DNA from: CAYLZW01 sp964388085
GTDB taxonomy: Bacteria; Myxococcota; UBA727; CAYLZW01
Assembly: GCA_964388085.1 (NCBI GenBank)
Contig: CAYLZW010000260.1
Location: 1 to 8,199 of the forward strand
Length of the DNA stretch: 8,199 bases
Direction: 5' to 3'
Made by a program: the position numbers and the translations under genes. Position 1 is the first letter of the stretch, and each line of letters starts with the position of its first letter. The notes below the pieces were generated by a model that ran no database searches, was not told where the DNA came from, and saw only the letters and a program-made list of their open reading frames with translations. Below, in pieces: positions 1 through 5,963 of this stretch.

Positions 1-1698
1 GTGCAGGTGCGTCAGAAGCTCGCCGACCTGCTGCTGCGCCTCGGCTACGACGACGCCGCCATCCGGGAGTACCAGCACGTCGCCGGCAAGTACGCGGCCG
101 ACGGCTTCCTCGTGAAGGCGATGGCCATCTGCAAGGTCATCCTGCGCATCGATCCGGGGCACACCGAGACCCAGTCCGTGCTCGCGGAGCTGTTCGCGGC
201 GCACAACCCGAGCGCGGTGCTGCCCCCGAGCATGACGGCCGCGCTCTTGCAACCGTCGCTGCGCGTGACGCCGCGCGCGCTCGGGACGCGCGCGACGCGC
301 TCGGCCATGCCCGCCGTCTCGTCGTCGGACGGGCCCGAGCTGCCCCCCGCGCAGCCGAGGCCGCCGCTCACGGTAGTGCCGCAGATGCCGCTGCCGCAGG
401 CGAGCGCGCTCAGCCTCGGCGACATCGAGGCCGCCCTGGTGCCGCACAACGCGCCCGAGCTCGACGCGCCGCGCTCGCCCACCGAGGACGAGACCGGCGC
501 CGACGCCACGCCGCGCCCGACGGGCCCGCCATCGCCGCCGCCGGCGACCAGCGAGCGCGATCTCGCCCCGGGGCCGAGCGAGCAGAGCGATCCCTCGTCG
601 GGCGTGTGGGCCGCGGCCGATCCGTCGCTGCGAGAGCAGATGCTCTCGCAAGAGCGCGTCGAGAGCCCGTCCACGCTGGTGCCCGGCATCTTCGGGCTGG
701 CTGATGGCGACGTCGAGCTCGCGGCGACGGGCGAGCTCGTGCAGGTGGTGGGTGACGACGACAGCGGGGTCTACCTCGAGCTGGCCGACGATGACGACGT
801 CTCCGGCGACGTGGACCTCGGCGAGCAGAGCACCACCACGGACAGCCACGAGATGTCGGTGGACCTCAGCTCCGCGCCGCCCATCCCGCTGTTCTCGCAG
901 CTCGACAAGCAGGCCTTCATCGCCCTCTTCGAGCGCCTGCGCGTCAAGAGCGCGCCGGCGGGAGAGCGCCTCATCACCGAGGGACAGACGACGAGGACCA
1001 TGTACATCGTCGCCCAGGGCGAGGTGCGCGTGTTCCGCGAGCAAGCGGCCGGCGAGGTCGAGCTCGCGCGCCTCTCGGACGGCAGCTTCTTCGGCGAGAT
1101 CGCGCTGCTGTCGTCGTCACCGCGCATGGCGAGCGTGGAGACCACGCAGAACACCATCCTGCTCGAGATGACGCGGGACGACGTGGCCGCCATCGTAAAG
1201 GCGCACCCGTCCGTCACCGACGTGCTGAGCCGCTTCTACCGAGAGCGCTTCCTGGCGAACCTCGTGCGCTCGAACCCGCACTTGTTCGCGCCGCTCAGCG
1301 ACGATGAGAAGCGCGCCGTGTTCCAGCACTTCCAGTCCGTGACGGTGCCGCCGGGCACCGTGCTGCTGACCAAAGGCGAGATGGGGCAGGGGCTCTATCT
1401 GATCCTGCGCGGCGAGTGCGACGTCATCGACGCGGGCGCGGACGGCCGCCCGCTGCACCTGCCGCCGCTGCGCGAGGGAGACTTCTTCGGCGAGATGTCG
1501 CTGCTCTTGAACACGGCGGTGACGGCGACGGTGCGCGCGCGGAGCACCTGCGTGGTGCTGCGGCTGCCGCGCGAGATCTTCTACGAGAAGGTCATGAAGC
1601 ACCCGGAGGTGCGCCGCGTCATGACCGAGGTGACGAACGAGCGCCTCAAGCAGGCGGTCTCGGCGCATTACGCGCCCGACGATCCCGTGCTCCTGTAG
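1..1698 (+). CDS. TPR-like protein with two cyclic nucleotide-binding domains (5' end cut by window edge)
   Basis: Probable cytoplasmic signalling protein. Residues about 1-68 resemble tetratricopeptide repeats (KLADLLLRLGYDDAAIREY, then a helix pair ending ILRIDPGHTETQ). Residues 70-290 form a low-complexity linker, Pro/Ala-rich and then acidic (DDDSG, ADDDDVSGD). CNB domain 1 spans about 295-415, with a phosphate-binding cassette FGEIALL...PRMASV at 364-379 that keeps E366 and R375. CNB domain 2 spans about 427-550, with cassette FGEMSLLLNTAVTATV at 496-511, where the arginine position is V507. The reading frame is open from base 1, and the first visible GTG falls inside the TPR-like region, so the true start probably lies upstream; this is inferred from the abrupt repeat start. 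The fold suggests a cAMP/cGMP sensor or a scaffold. No catalytic output domain is visible. The gene is convergent with the acyl-CoA synthetase gene. Confidence 0.88.
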   Translation: MQVRQKLADLLLRLGYDDAAIREYQHVAGKYAADGFLVKAMAICKVILRIDPGHTETQSVLAELFAAHNPSAVLPPSMTAALLQPSLRVTPRALGTRATRSAMPAVSSSDGPELPPAQPRPPLTVVPQMPLPQASALSLGDIEAALVPHNAPELDAPRSPTEDETGADATPRPTGPPSPPPATSERDLAPGPSEQSDPSSGVWAAADPSLREQMLSQERVESPSTLVPGIFGLADGDVELAATGELVQVVGDDDSGVYLELADDDDVSGDVDLGEQSTTTDSHEMSVDLSSAPPIPLFSQLDKQAFIALFERLRVKSAPAGERLITEGQTTRTMYIVAQGEVRVFREQAAGEVELARLSDGSFFGEIALLSSSPRMASVETTQNTILLEMTRDDVAAIVKAHPSVTDVLSRFYRERFLANLVRSNPHLFAPLSDDEKRAVFQHFQSVTVPPGTVLLTKGEMGQGLYLILRGECDVIDAGADGRPLHLPPLREGDFFGEMSLLLNTAVTATVRARSTCVVLRLPREIFYEKVMKHPEVRRVMTEVTNERLKQAVSAHYAPDDPVLL

Positions 1699-1712
1699 CG
1701 TGCCGCTCGCGA

Positions 1713-3854
1713 TCAGATGATCACGCGCGCGTCGATGGCGACGAGGCCGCCCTCGGTGATGACGAGCGGATTCAGATCGATCTCGCGGATCGCGGGCACG
1801 GCCTCGATGAGCTGAGAGACGCGCAGCAACACCTCGGCGAGCTGCTCGCGATCGAGCCGCGGCCGCTTGCGCGCGCCGTTCAAGAGCGGCTGCGCCTTGA
1901 TCTCGTCGATCATGTCGAGCGCGTCGGCGCGTGAGAGCGGCAAGAGGCGGAAGCTGACGTCCTTGTAGACCTCGACGAACACGCCGCCCATGCCGACCAT
2001 GAGCAGCGGCCCGAAGTCCGGATCGCGCGAGACGCCGACGATGATCTCCGTGCCGGTGACCTGCTCCTCGACGGTGAAGCCGGTGATGCGCGCGCCTCGC
2101 TGGTGGCTCTCGACGCGCTCCTTGATGCTGGCGCACGCCGCCCGCACATCGTCGTCGCCGGCGACGTCGAGCACCACGCCGCCCACGTCGGACTTGTGCA
2201 CCACGTCGGGGCTGATGAGCTTCAACACCACGGGGTAGCCGATGTCGCGCGCGATGCGCACGGCCTCCTCGGCGTCCTTGGCGGTGCCGGAGCCGTTGTA
2301 GCGGACGCCCGCCGCGGCCAGGACGTCGCGCGCGAGCGCGAGATCGAGGTTCGTCTGCCCGAGCGCCCGGGCGTCGGCGACGCGGGCCGCTGCCCGCGCG
2401 AGGTCCGGGGCCGGCAAGCCCTCGCCCGAGAAGCGCGGCGGCTCTTCGCGGCGCAGAAAGCGGCCCCGTTCGGCCAGCGCCGCCATGGCGCGGATGGCCT
2501 CCTCCGGGGTGTTCAGCTCCGGGATGCCGTTTCGGTCGAGATAGGTGCCGGTCTCGCTGCCGACGAGGCCGAGGAAGCTCGAGACGAGCGGCTTGTGCCA
2601 GGAGGGATCCTCGTGCGCGGCCACGATGGCCTTGGCCGTCTCGAGCGGCGACGTCATGGACTGCACGGTCATGATGACGACGACGCCGTCCACCTCGGGC
2701 GCGCGGCCGAGGATGTTGAGCGCGTCACGGTAGCGCTCCGGCGTCGCGTCTCCGATGACGTCGACGGGGTTGTTCTTCGACCACACGCTCGGCAACACCG
2801 CGTCGAGCGCGGCCAGCGTCTCGGCCGAGAGCGTCGCGAGCTCGAGGCCGCAGCGTCCGGCCTCGTCGGCGGAGAGCACGCCCGGCCCGCCCGCGTTCGT
2901 GATGATGGCGAGGCGACGCCCGGCCGCCGGCGGCTGCAGCGCGAGCGTACGCGCCCAGGTGAGGAAGTCGCCGATGCCGTCCGGCACGAGGACGCCGGCC
3001 TGCGCGAAGGCCGCGCGGTACGCCGACGACGATCCGGCGAGCGCGCCCGTGTGGCTCGAGGCTGCTTTGGCGCCGGCCTCCGAGGTGCCGCCCTTGAGCG
3101 CGACGACGGGCTTCTTTCGCGCCAGGCGCCTCAGCGCCTCGAAGGTGGCGCGCGGCTCGGGAAACGACTCGGCGTAGAGGGCGACCGCCTTGGTCTCGTC
3201 GTCCGCCGCGAAGAAGTCGAGCACCTCGACGTCGCCGACGTCGGCCTTGGTGCCGAGCGAGACCGCGGCCGAGAGACCGAACGCCTCGGCCTCCGCGTAG
3301 CTGATGACGCCGGTGATGAGCGCTCCCGACTGCGAGAGCAGCGCGACGCCGCCCGCGGACGCCTGCGCGGCGGCGAAGCTCGCGTTCAACTGCTGGCCCG
3401 GCCGCAGCACGCCGAGGCAATTCGGCCCGACGATGCGGATGCCGTGCTGCTTCGCCTTCTCGACCATCTGCTGCTGCAAGAGCCGCCCGTCGTCGCCGAT
3501 CTCGGCGAAGCCGGCCGAGATGATGATCGCGGCCTTGACGCCCTTCGCGCCCGCGTCGTCGAGCACCGCGGCGATGTAGCGCGGCGGGATCGAGACCACG
3601 ATGAGATCCACCTCGCCGGGGACGTCGGCGAGCCGCGCGTAGGCCTGCTGCCCAAGGATCTCGCCGGCCTTCGGGTTCACGGCGTAGACGGGCCCTTGGA
3701 AGCCGCGCTCCCGGCTCGCGCGCGAGGCCTCGGACACATCGCCGAACAGCAGGTTTCGTAGCACCGCGTTGCCGACGCTCTCGCGCCGTTCGCTAGCGCC
3801 GATGACCGCCACCGCGCGTGGAGAGAAGAGGGCATCGAGGGCGGTCGTCGTCAT
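1713..3854 (-). CDS. ADP-forming acetate/acyl-CoA synthetase, fused alpha-beta subunits
   Basis: Predicted NDP-forming acyl-CoA synthetase, which interconverts an acyl-CoA, ADP and phosphate with the free acid, CoA and ATP through a phosphohistidine; cytoplasmic. The CoA-binding Rossmann domain is N-terminal (SPRAVAVIGAS at 11-21, GPNCLG at 143-148). The succinyl-CoA-ligase-like domains follow (SQSGAL at 174-179, and SSHTGALAG with candidate phospho-accepting H268). The beta-type ATP-grasp domain occupies about 485-713 (SPDVVHKSDVGGVVL at 548-562, EIDLNPL at 691-697). The 713-residue length fits the single-chain alpha-beta fusion. There is no C-terminal acetyltransferase domain, unlike the Pat-type lysine acetyltransferases that share this core. 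The ATG start is supported by a strong Shine-Dalgarno sequence. The acyl substrate cannot be read from the sequence. The gene lies 82 bases downstream of the pseudo-receiver gene on the same strand, so co-transcription is possible. Confidence 0.93.
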   Translation of the reverse strand: MTTTALDALFSPRAVAVIGASERRESVGNAVLRNLLFGDVSEASRASRERGFQGPVYAVNPKAGEILGQQAYARLADVPGEVDLIVVSIPPRYIAAVLDDAGAKGVKAAIIISAGFAEIGDDGRLLQQQMVEKAKQHGIRIVGPNCLGVLRPGQQLNASFAAAQASAGGVALLSQSGALITGVISYAEAEAFGLSAAVSLGTKADVGDVEVLDFFAADDETKAVALYAESFPEPRATFEALRRLARKKPVVALKGGTSEAGAKAASSHTGALAGSSSAYRAAFAQAGVLVPDGIGDFLTWARTLALQPPAAGRRLAIITNAGGPGVLSADEAGRCGLELATLSAETLAALDAVLPSVWSKNNPVDVIGDATPERYRDALNILGRAPEVDGVVVIMTVQSMTSPLETAKAIVAAHEDPSWHKPLVSSFLGLVGSETGTYLDRNGIPELNTPEEAIRAMAALAERGRFLRREEPPRFSGEGLPAPDLARAAARVADARALGQTNLDLALARDVLAAAGVRYNGSGTAKDAEEAVRIARDIGYPVVLKLISPDVVHKSDVGGVVLDVAGDDDVRAACASIKERVESHQRGARITGFTVEEQVTGTEIIVGVSRDPDFGPLLMVGMGGVFVEVYKDVSFRLLPLSRADALDMIDEIKAQPLLNGARKRPRLDREQLAEVLLRVSQLIEAVPAIREIDLNPLVITEGGLVAIDARVII

Positions 3855-3861
3855 GGCGCGG

Positions 3862-3869
3862 CTCCTTCC
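3862..3869 (-). promoter_or_regulatory. Shine-Dalgarno sequence of the acyl-CoA synthetase gene
   Basis: On the minus strand GGAAGGAG sits seven bases before the ATG at 3854. It is the best ribosome binding site in the window and fixes this start. Confidence 0.75.
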
Positions 3870-3887
3870 GAGGTCGCGCGGACGCTA

Positions 3888-3911
3888 GCACGCGAGCCGC
3901 CGGGCTCGTGC
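3888..3911 (-). terminator. Bulged hairpin between the pseudo-receiver gene and the acyl-CoA synthetase gene (possible terminator)
   Basis: GCAC and GAGCC (3888-3891, 3894-3898) pair with GGCTC and GTGC (3903-3911) around a GCCG loop. This gives nine base pairs with a two-base bulge (GC at 3892-3893). It lies 25 bases after the pseudo-receiver stop codon and upstream of the synthetase ribosome binding site. No U-tract follows, so it could equally be a 5' leader structure or a chance stem in GC-rich DNA. Confidence 0.3.
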
Positions 3912-3936
3912 GGGAGGCGCCCCCCTCTCGAGCGGC

Positions 3937-5325
3937 TCAATCCTCGTCAATGGCGGCGAGCAGCTCCTCGAGGTCCTGCGGCGAGGGGCCCTCTTCGCCC
4001 GAGGCCATGTCCGCGAGGCGCAAGAGCGCGTCGGTGTTGATGTCCTCGAAGTCGTCCGCGTCGCCGTCGCCGTCGTCGTCATCGCTCGAGGGCGGCGGCG
4101 CGGCGGCGGGAGCGACCTTCGGCGCCGCGGAGGGCACGGGAGCCGGCGCCGCCCTCGCGGCGGACATCGGCTTTGGGGCGCTCTTCGCGACCATGGCCTC
4201 GAGCGCGGCCAGATCGATCTCGTCGCTGTCCTCGTCGTCGAGCAGATCTTCGAGCGCCAGCCCGCCTTCGTCGTCGTGATCCTCGCCGTTCAGCGCCGCC
4301 GCGGGCGCGCCGGCCCGGGTCTCGCTCGGCTCGTCATTGACGGCGGGGCTCGTAGCGGCGAGCTCGGCGACGGCGGCCAGATCGATCTCCTCGCTGTCGT
4401 CGTCCATGATGAGCAGCTCGTCGTCGTCGTCGTCGCCGTCCGCGTCGTCATCCACCGCGGCGACGATGCCGCTCACCGGCAGCCCGCGCGTGAGCTCCGC
4501 GGCGTCGATGAGGCCGCTCTCGTCGATGTGGACGGCGCCGGTGGGCTCGTCGAACTCGTCCGCCACGCCCGCGGGGACATCGTCGCCGAGGCCGAGCTCC
4601 TTGAGCTTCTCGAGCAGGGCGTCGCGCTCCTTCTTGATCTCGTCGTTCTCGCTCTCGAGGAACTCGCTGAAGGTGGCCTTCGACTCGAGCTCCTCGAGCC
4701 GAGCGCTGGCGACGACCTCGTGGCCCGCAGGGACCGCCGCCGCGGCCGGCTTGGTCGCGGCCTCTTGCTTGGCGGCGTCGAGGAGCTTGTTCAGCCGCGC
4801 GGCCTCCGCCTCGAACAGGCGGTTCTGCTCCTCGAGATCGCTGATCTGCGCGCGCGCGGTGGCGAGCGCCTCCTCGAGCTTGCGCGTGTTCTCGGCGACG
4901 CCCGGCTGCGGCTCGGGGTTTTGGTTCTTGCGCTGGAGGGCAGCGACGCCGTGGCGCTCGAGCACCTGAAACAGCTCGTCCTCGTCGGGCGGCAGGGGCA
5001 CGTAGGCGTCGGCGCCGAGCACCAGCGCGCTCACCACCATCTCCGCCTCGGTGGGCGGCGCCATGAGGATGAAGGACGCGTCCCGCTGCTTGCCGCGGGC
5101 CGCCATGAAAAAGTCACGCAGCTCGATGTCCCTGAGGTTCAGCTCGAGCAGCACGAGGTGATAGCTCGCGCCGGCCAGGAGCTCGACGGCCTTGCTCCCG
5201 GACTCTTCGTGATCGACGCGCGCGTAGCCCTTGCTCTGCAAGAAGGGCGCGAGCCGCGTCAGCAGCTTTCCGACGAGGAGAACGCGGCACTTGCTCGGAT
5301 CGAAGGGTGCTTGAGCCTCGGCCAC
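3937..5325 (-). CDS. Pseudo-receiver, coiled-coil and acidic-tail protein (atypical response regulator)
   Basis: Residues 13-127 match the receiver fold: RVLLVGK (strand 1), YHLVLLELNL (strand 3), FILMAPP (strand 4), ADAYVPLPP (strand 5). The phosphotransfer residues are replaced. The acidic pair is G19-K20, the phospho-accepting Asp is E61, the Thr/Ser is A89, and the Lys is L111. Two likely coiled coils follow (about 143-190 and 205-245). The last 200 residues are very acidic and Ala/Pro-rich, with repeated IDLAA-type motifs and the end DLEELLAAIDED. A degenerate receiver followed by a coiled coil recalls the myxobacterial motility proteins FrzS and AglZ, but this protein is much shorter and cannot be assigned to either. 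It is likely a phosphorylation-independent interaction protein. The start is GTG at 5325 with no visible Shine-Dalgarno sequence. Confidence 0.85.
   Translation of the reverse strand: MAEAQAPFDPSKCRVLLVGKLLTRLAPFLQSKGYARVDHEESGSKAVELLAGASYHLVLLELNLRDIELRDFFMAARGKQRDASFILMAPPTEAEMVVSALVLGADAYVPLPPDEDELFQVLERHGVAALQRKNQNPEPQPGVAENTRKLEEALATARAQISDLEEQNRLFEAEAARLNKLLDAAKQEAATKPAAAAVPAGHEVVASARLEELESKATFSEFLESENDEIKKERDALLEKLKELGLGDDVPAGVADEFDEPTGAVHIDESGLIDAAELTRGLPVSGIVAAVDDDADGDDDDDELLIMDDDSEEIDLAAVAELAATSPAVNDEPSETRAGAPAAALNGEDHDDEGGLALEDLLDDEDSDEIDLAALEAMVAKSAPKPMSAARAAPAPVPSAAPKVAPAAAPPPSSDDDDGDGDADDFEDINTDALLRLADMASGEEGPSPQDLEELLAAIDED
4207..4236. repeat. 30-base direct repeat, copy 1 (inside the pseudo-receiver gene)
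   Basis: This copy matches 4375-4404 at 28 of 30 bases. On the coding strand it encodes the second DEDSDEIDLAA motif (about residues 364-373). It looks like an internal duplication of a protein motif, not a mobile sequence. Confidence 0.75.
4375..4404. repeat. 30-base direct repeat, copy 2 (inside the pseudo-receiver gene)
   Basis: Partner of 4207-4236, with two mismatches. It encodes the first DDDSEEIDLAA motif (about residues 308-317). The two copies start 168 bases, or 56 codons, apart and are in the same frame. Confidence 0.75.
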
Positions 5326-5331
5326 GCGCCG

Positions 5332-5360
5332 ATATTACAGCGTGCCGCGCCGTCGGCCAG
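5332..5360 (-). promoter_or_regulatory. Candidate leaderless promoter of the pseudo-receiver gene
   Basis: On the minus strand a TAATAT box (5332-5337) stands out in very GC-rich DNA. It ends six bases before the GTG start, so transcription would begin at or next to the start codon. A weak CTGGCC lies 17 bases upstream (5355-5360) as a possible -35 element, matching the consensus at three of six positions. The absence of a Shine-Dalgarno sequence agrees with a leaderless mRNA. Confidence 0.4.
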
Positions 5361-5380
5361 CGACGTTCTCCCGCGGCACG
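5341..5380. repeat. Nested inverted repeat upstream of the pseudo-receiver gene
   Basis: The perfect nine-base arms CGTGCCGCG (5341-5349) and CGCGGCACG (5372-5380) enclose a second inverted repeat, CGTCG (5351-5355) and CGACG (5361-5365), around a GCCAG loop. It lies between doxX and the pseudo-receiver gene and overlaps the candidate -35 region. It could be an operator or a terminator-like hairpin for doxX, although no U-tract follows on the minus strand. Confidence 0.5.
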
Positions 5381-5474
5381 AAGCGACACACAGAAAGGGC
5401 GACACGGAAGGCGACCTGCAAACCACACGGCGCGGGCGCCCCGGCGCGGACGCATCAGCCCGAGGCTTCCCTCG

Positions 5475-5882
5475 TCAGCTCCGTCGCTGGCGGAGCCAGG
5501 TCTCGAGCGAGAACGGCCCCGGTCCCTGCACGAAGAAGAACAGGAAGATGAAGAAGTAGAGCAGCGGGAATTCCTTCTTGCCCCACGGGTCGTCGGCGTG
5601 CGCGACGAAGGCCGCCACCAGCATCGTGCCCATGGCGAAGGGCGTGAGCGGTCGCACGAGGATGCCGAGCGCCAGGGCGAGGCCGCCGAGGAGCTCCCCG
5701 AGGCCGGCGGACCAGGCGAAGAAGGTCGGGAACGGCCAGCCCCAGTCGCTCACGCGCGAGCTGAGCCCGGCGAGCTTGCCATGGAACACCTTCGGGTAGC
5801 CGTGCGCGAGCGCCATGGACAGGCCGGCGAACACCCGCAGCGCCGTCAGCGCGTACGGGCGGAGCTTGTCGAGGGAGGTCAT
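5475..5882 (-). CDS. DoxX family integral membrane protein
   Basis: This 135-residue protein has four predicted transmembrane helices (about 10-28, 52-76, 78-95, 105-123), the usual DoxX/DoxD-like length and topology. Family-typical positions are visible: R16 in helix 1, a HGYPKVFHG segment at 27-35, G60/E63/G66-G67 in helix 2, H95 at the end of helix 3, E104 before helix 4, and a GPGPFSLE segment at 120-127. DoxX proteins act in the inner membrane and are linked to quinone or thiol redox chemistry in some organisms, but the biochemical role of this group is not settled. The ATG at 5882 begins just before the first helix, and no Shine-Dalgarno sequence precedes it. The gene is 81 bases downstream of the FHA activator gene on the same strand. 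Confidence 0.9.
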   Translation of the reverse strand: MTSLDKLRPYALTALRVFAGLSMALAHGYPKVFHGKLAGLSSRVSDWGWPFPTFFAWSAGLGELLGGLALALGILVRPLTPFAMGTMLVAAFVAHADDPWGKKEFPLLYFFIFLFFFVQGPGPFSLETWLRQRRS

Positions 5883-5887
5883 GGCTG

Positions 5888-5916
5888 TGTCTACGGAGCA
5901 GCCGGCGATCCTGCAA
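5888..5916 (-). promoter_or_regulatory. Candidate promoter close to the doxX start codon
   Basis: On the minus strand TTGCAG (5911-5916) and TAGACA (5888-5893) are 17 bases apart, and the second box ends five bases before the ATG. This spacing would give a leaderless or nearly leaderless transcript, in line with the missing Shine-Dalgarno sequence. The -10 match is weak, at three of six positions. Confidence 0.25.
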
Positions 5917-5963
5917 CGTCGCGTCGCCGCTCCTCACGAGCGGTATGACGTCGGCACACGCCG

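Noticed and set aside
1117..2136. A 339-codon minus-strand frame spanning the 3' ends of the convergent genes
   Set aside because: It is an Arg/His/Ala-rich translation with no domain that overlaps two well-supported genes.
2103..3761. A 552-codon open frame on the plus strand, antisense to the acyl-CoA synthetase gene
   Set aside because: Its translation is Arg/Gly/Ala/His-rich with no domain, and the opposite strand encodes a clear enzyme. Long antisense frames are expected in such GC-rich coding DNA.
4065..4090. GTC/GAC triplet runs, considered as a microsatellite
   Set aside because: The runs encode the Asp-rich tail in frame, are interrupted by other codons, and fit protein-level selection for acidity.
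5431..5450. GGGCGCCC palindrome and surrounding GC-rich stretch downstream of doxX, considered as a terminator
   Set aside because: No U-tract follows on the minus strand, and such short GC palindromes are common by chance here.
4276..5559. A 427-codon plus-strand open frame covering the pseudo-receiver gene
   Set aside because: It is low-complexity Leu/Val/Arg/Glu/Gly sequence produced by reading acidic Asp/Glu and Ala codons in reverse. No family is recognisable.
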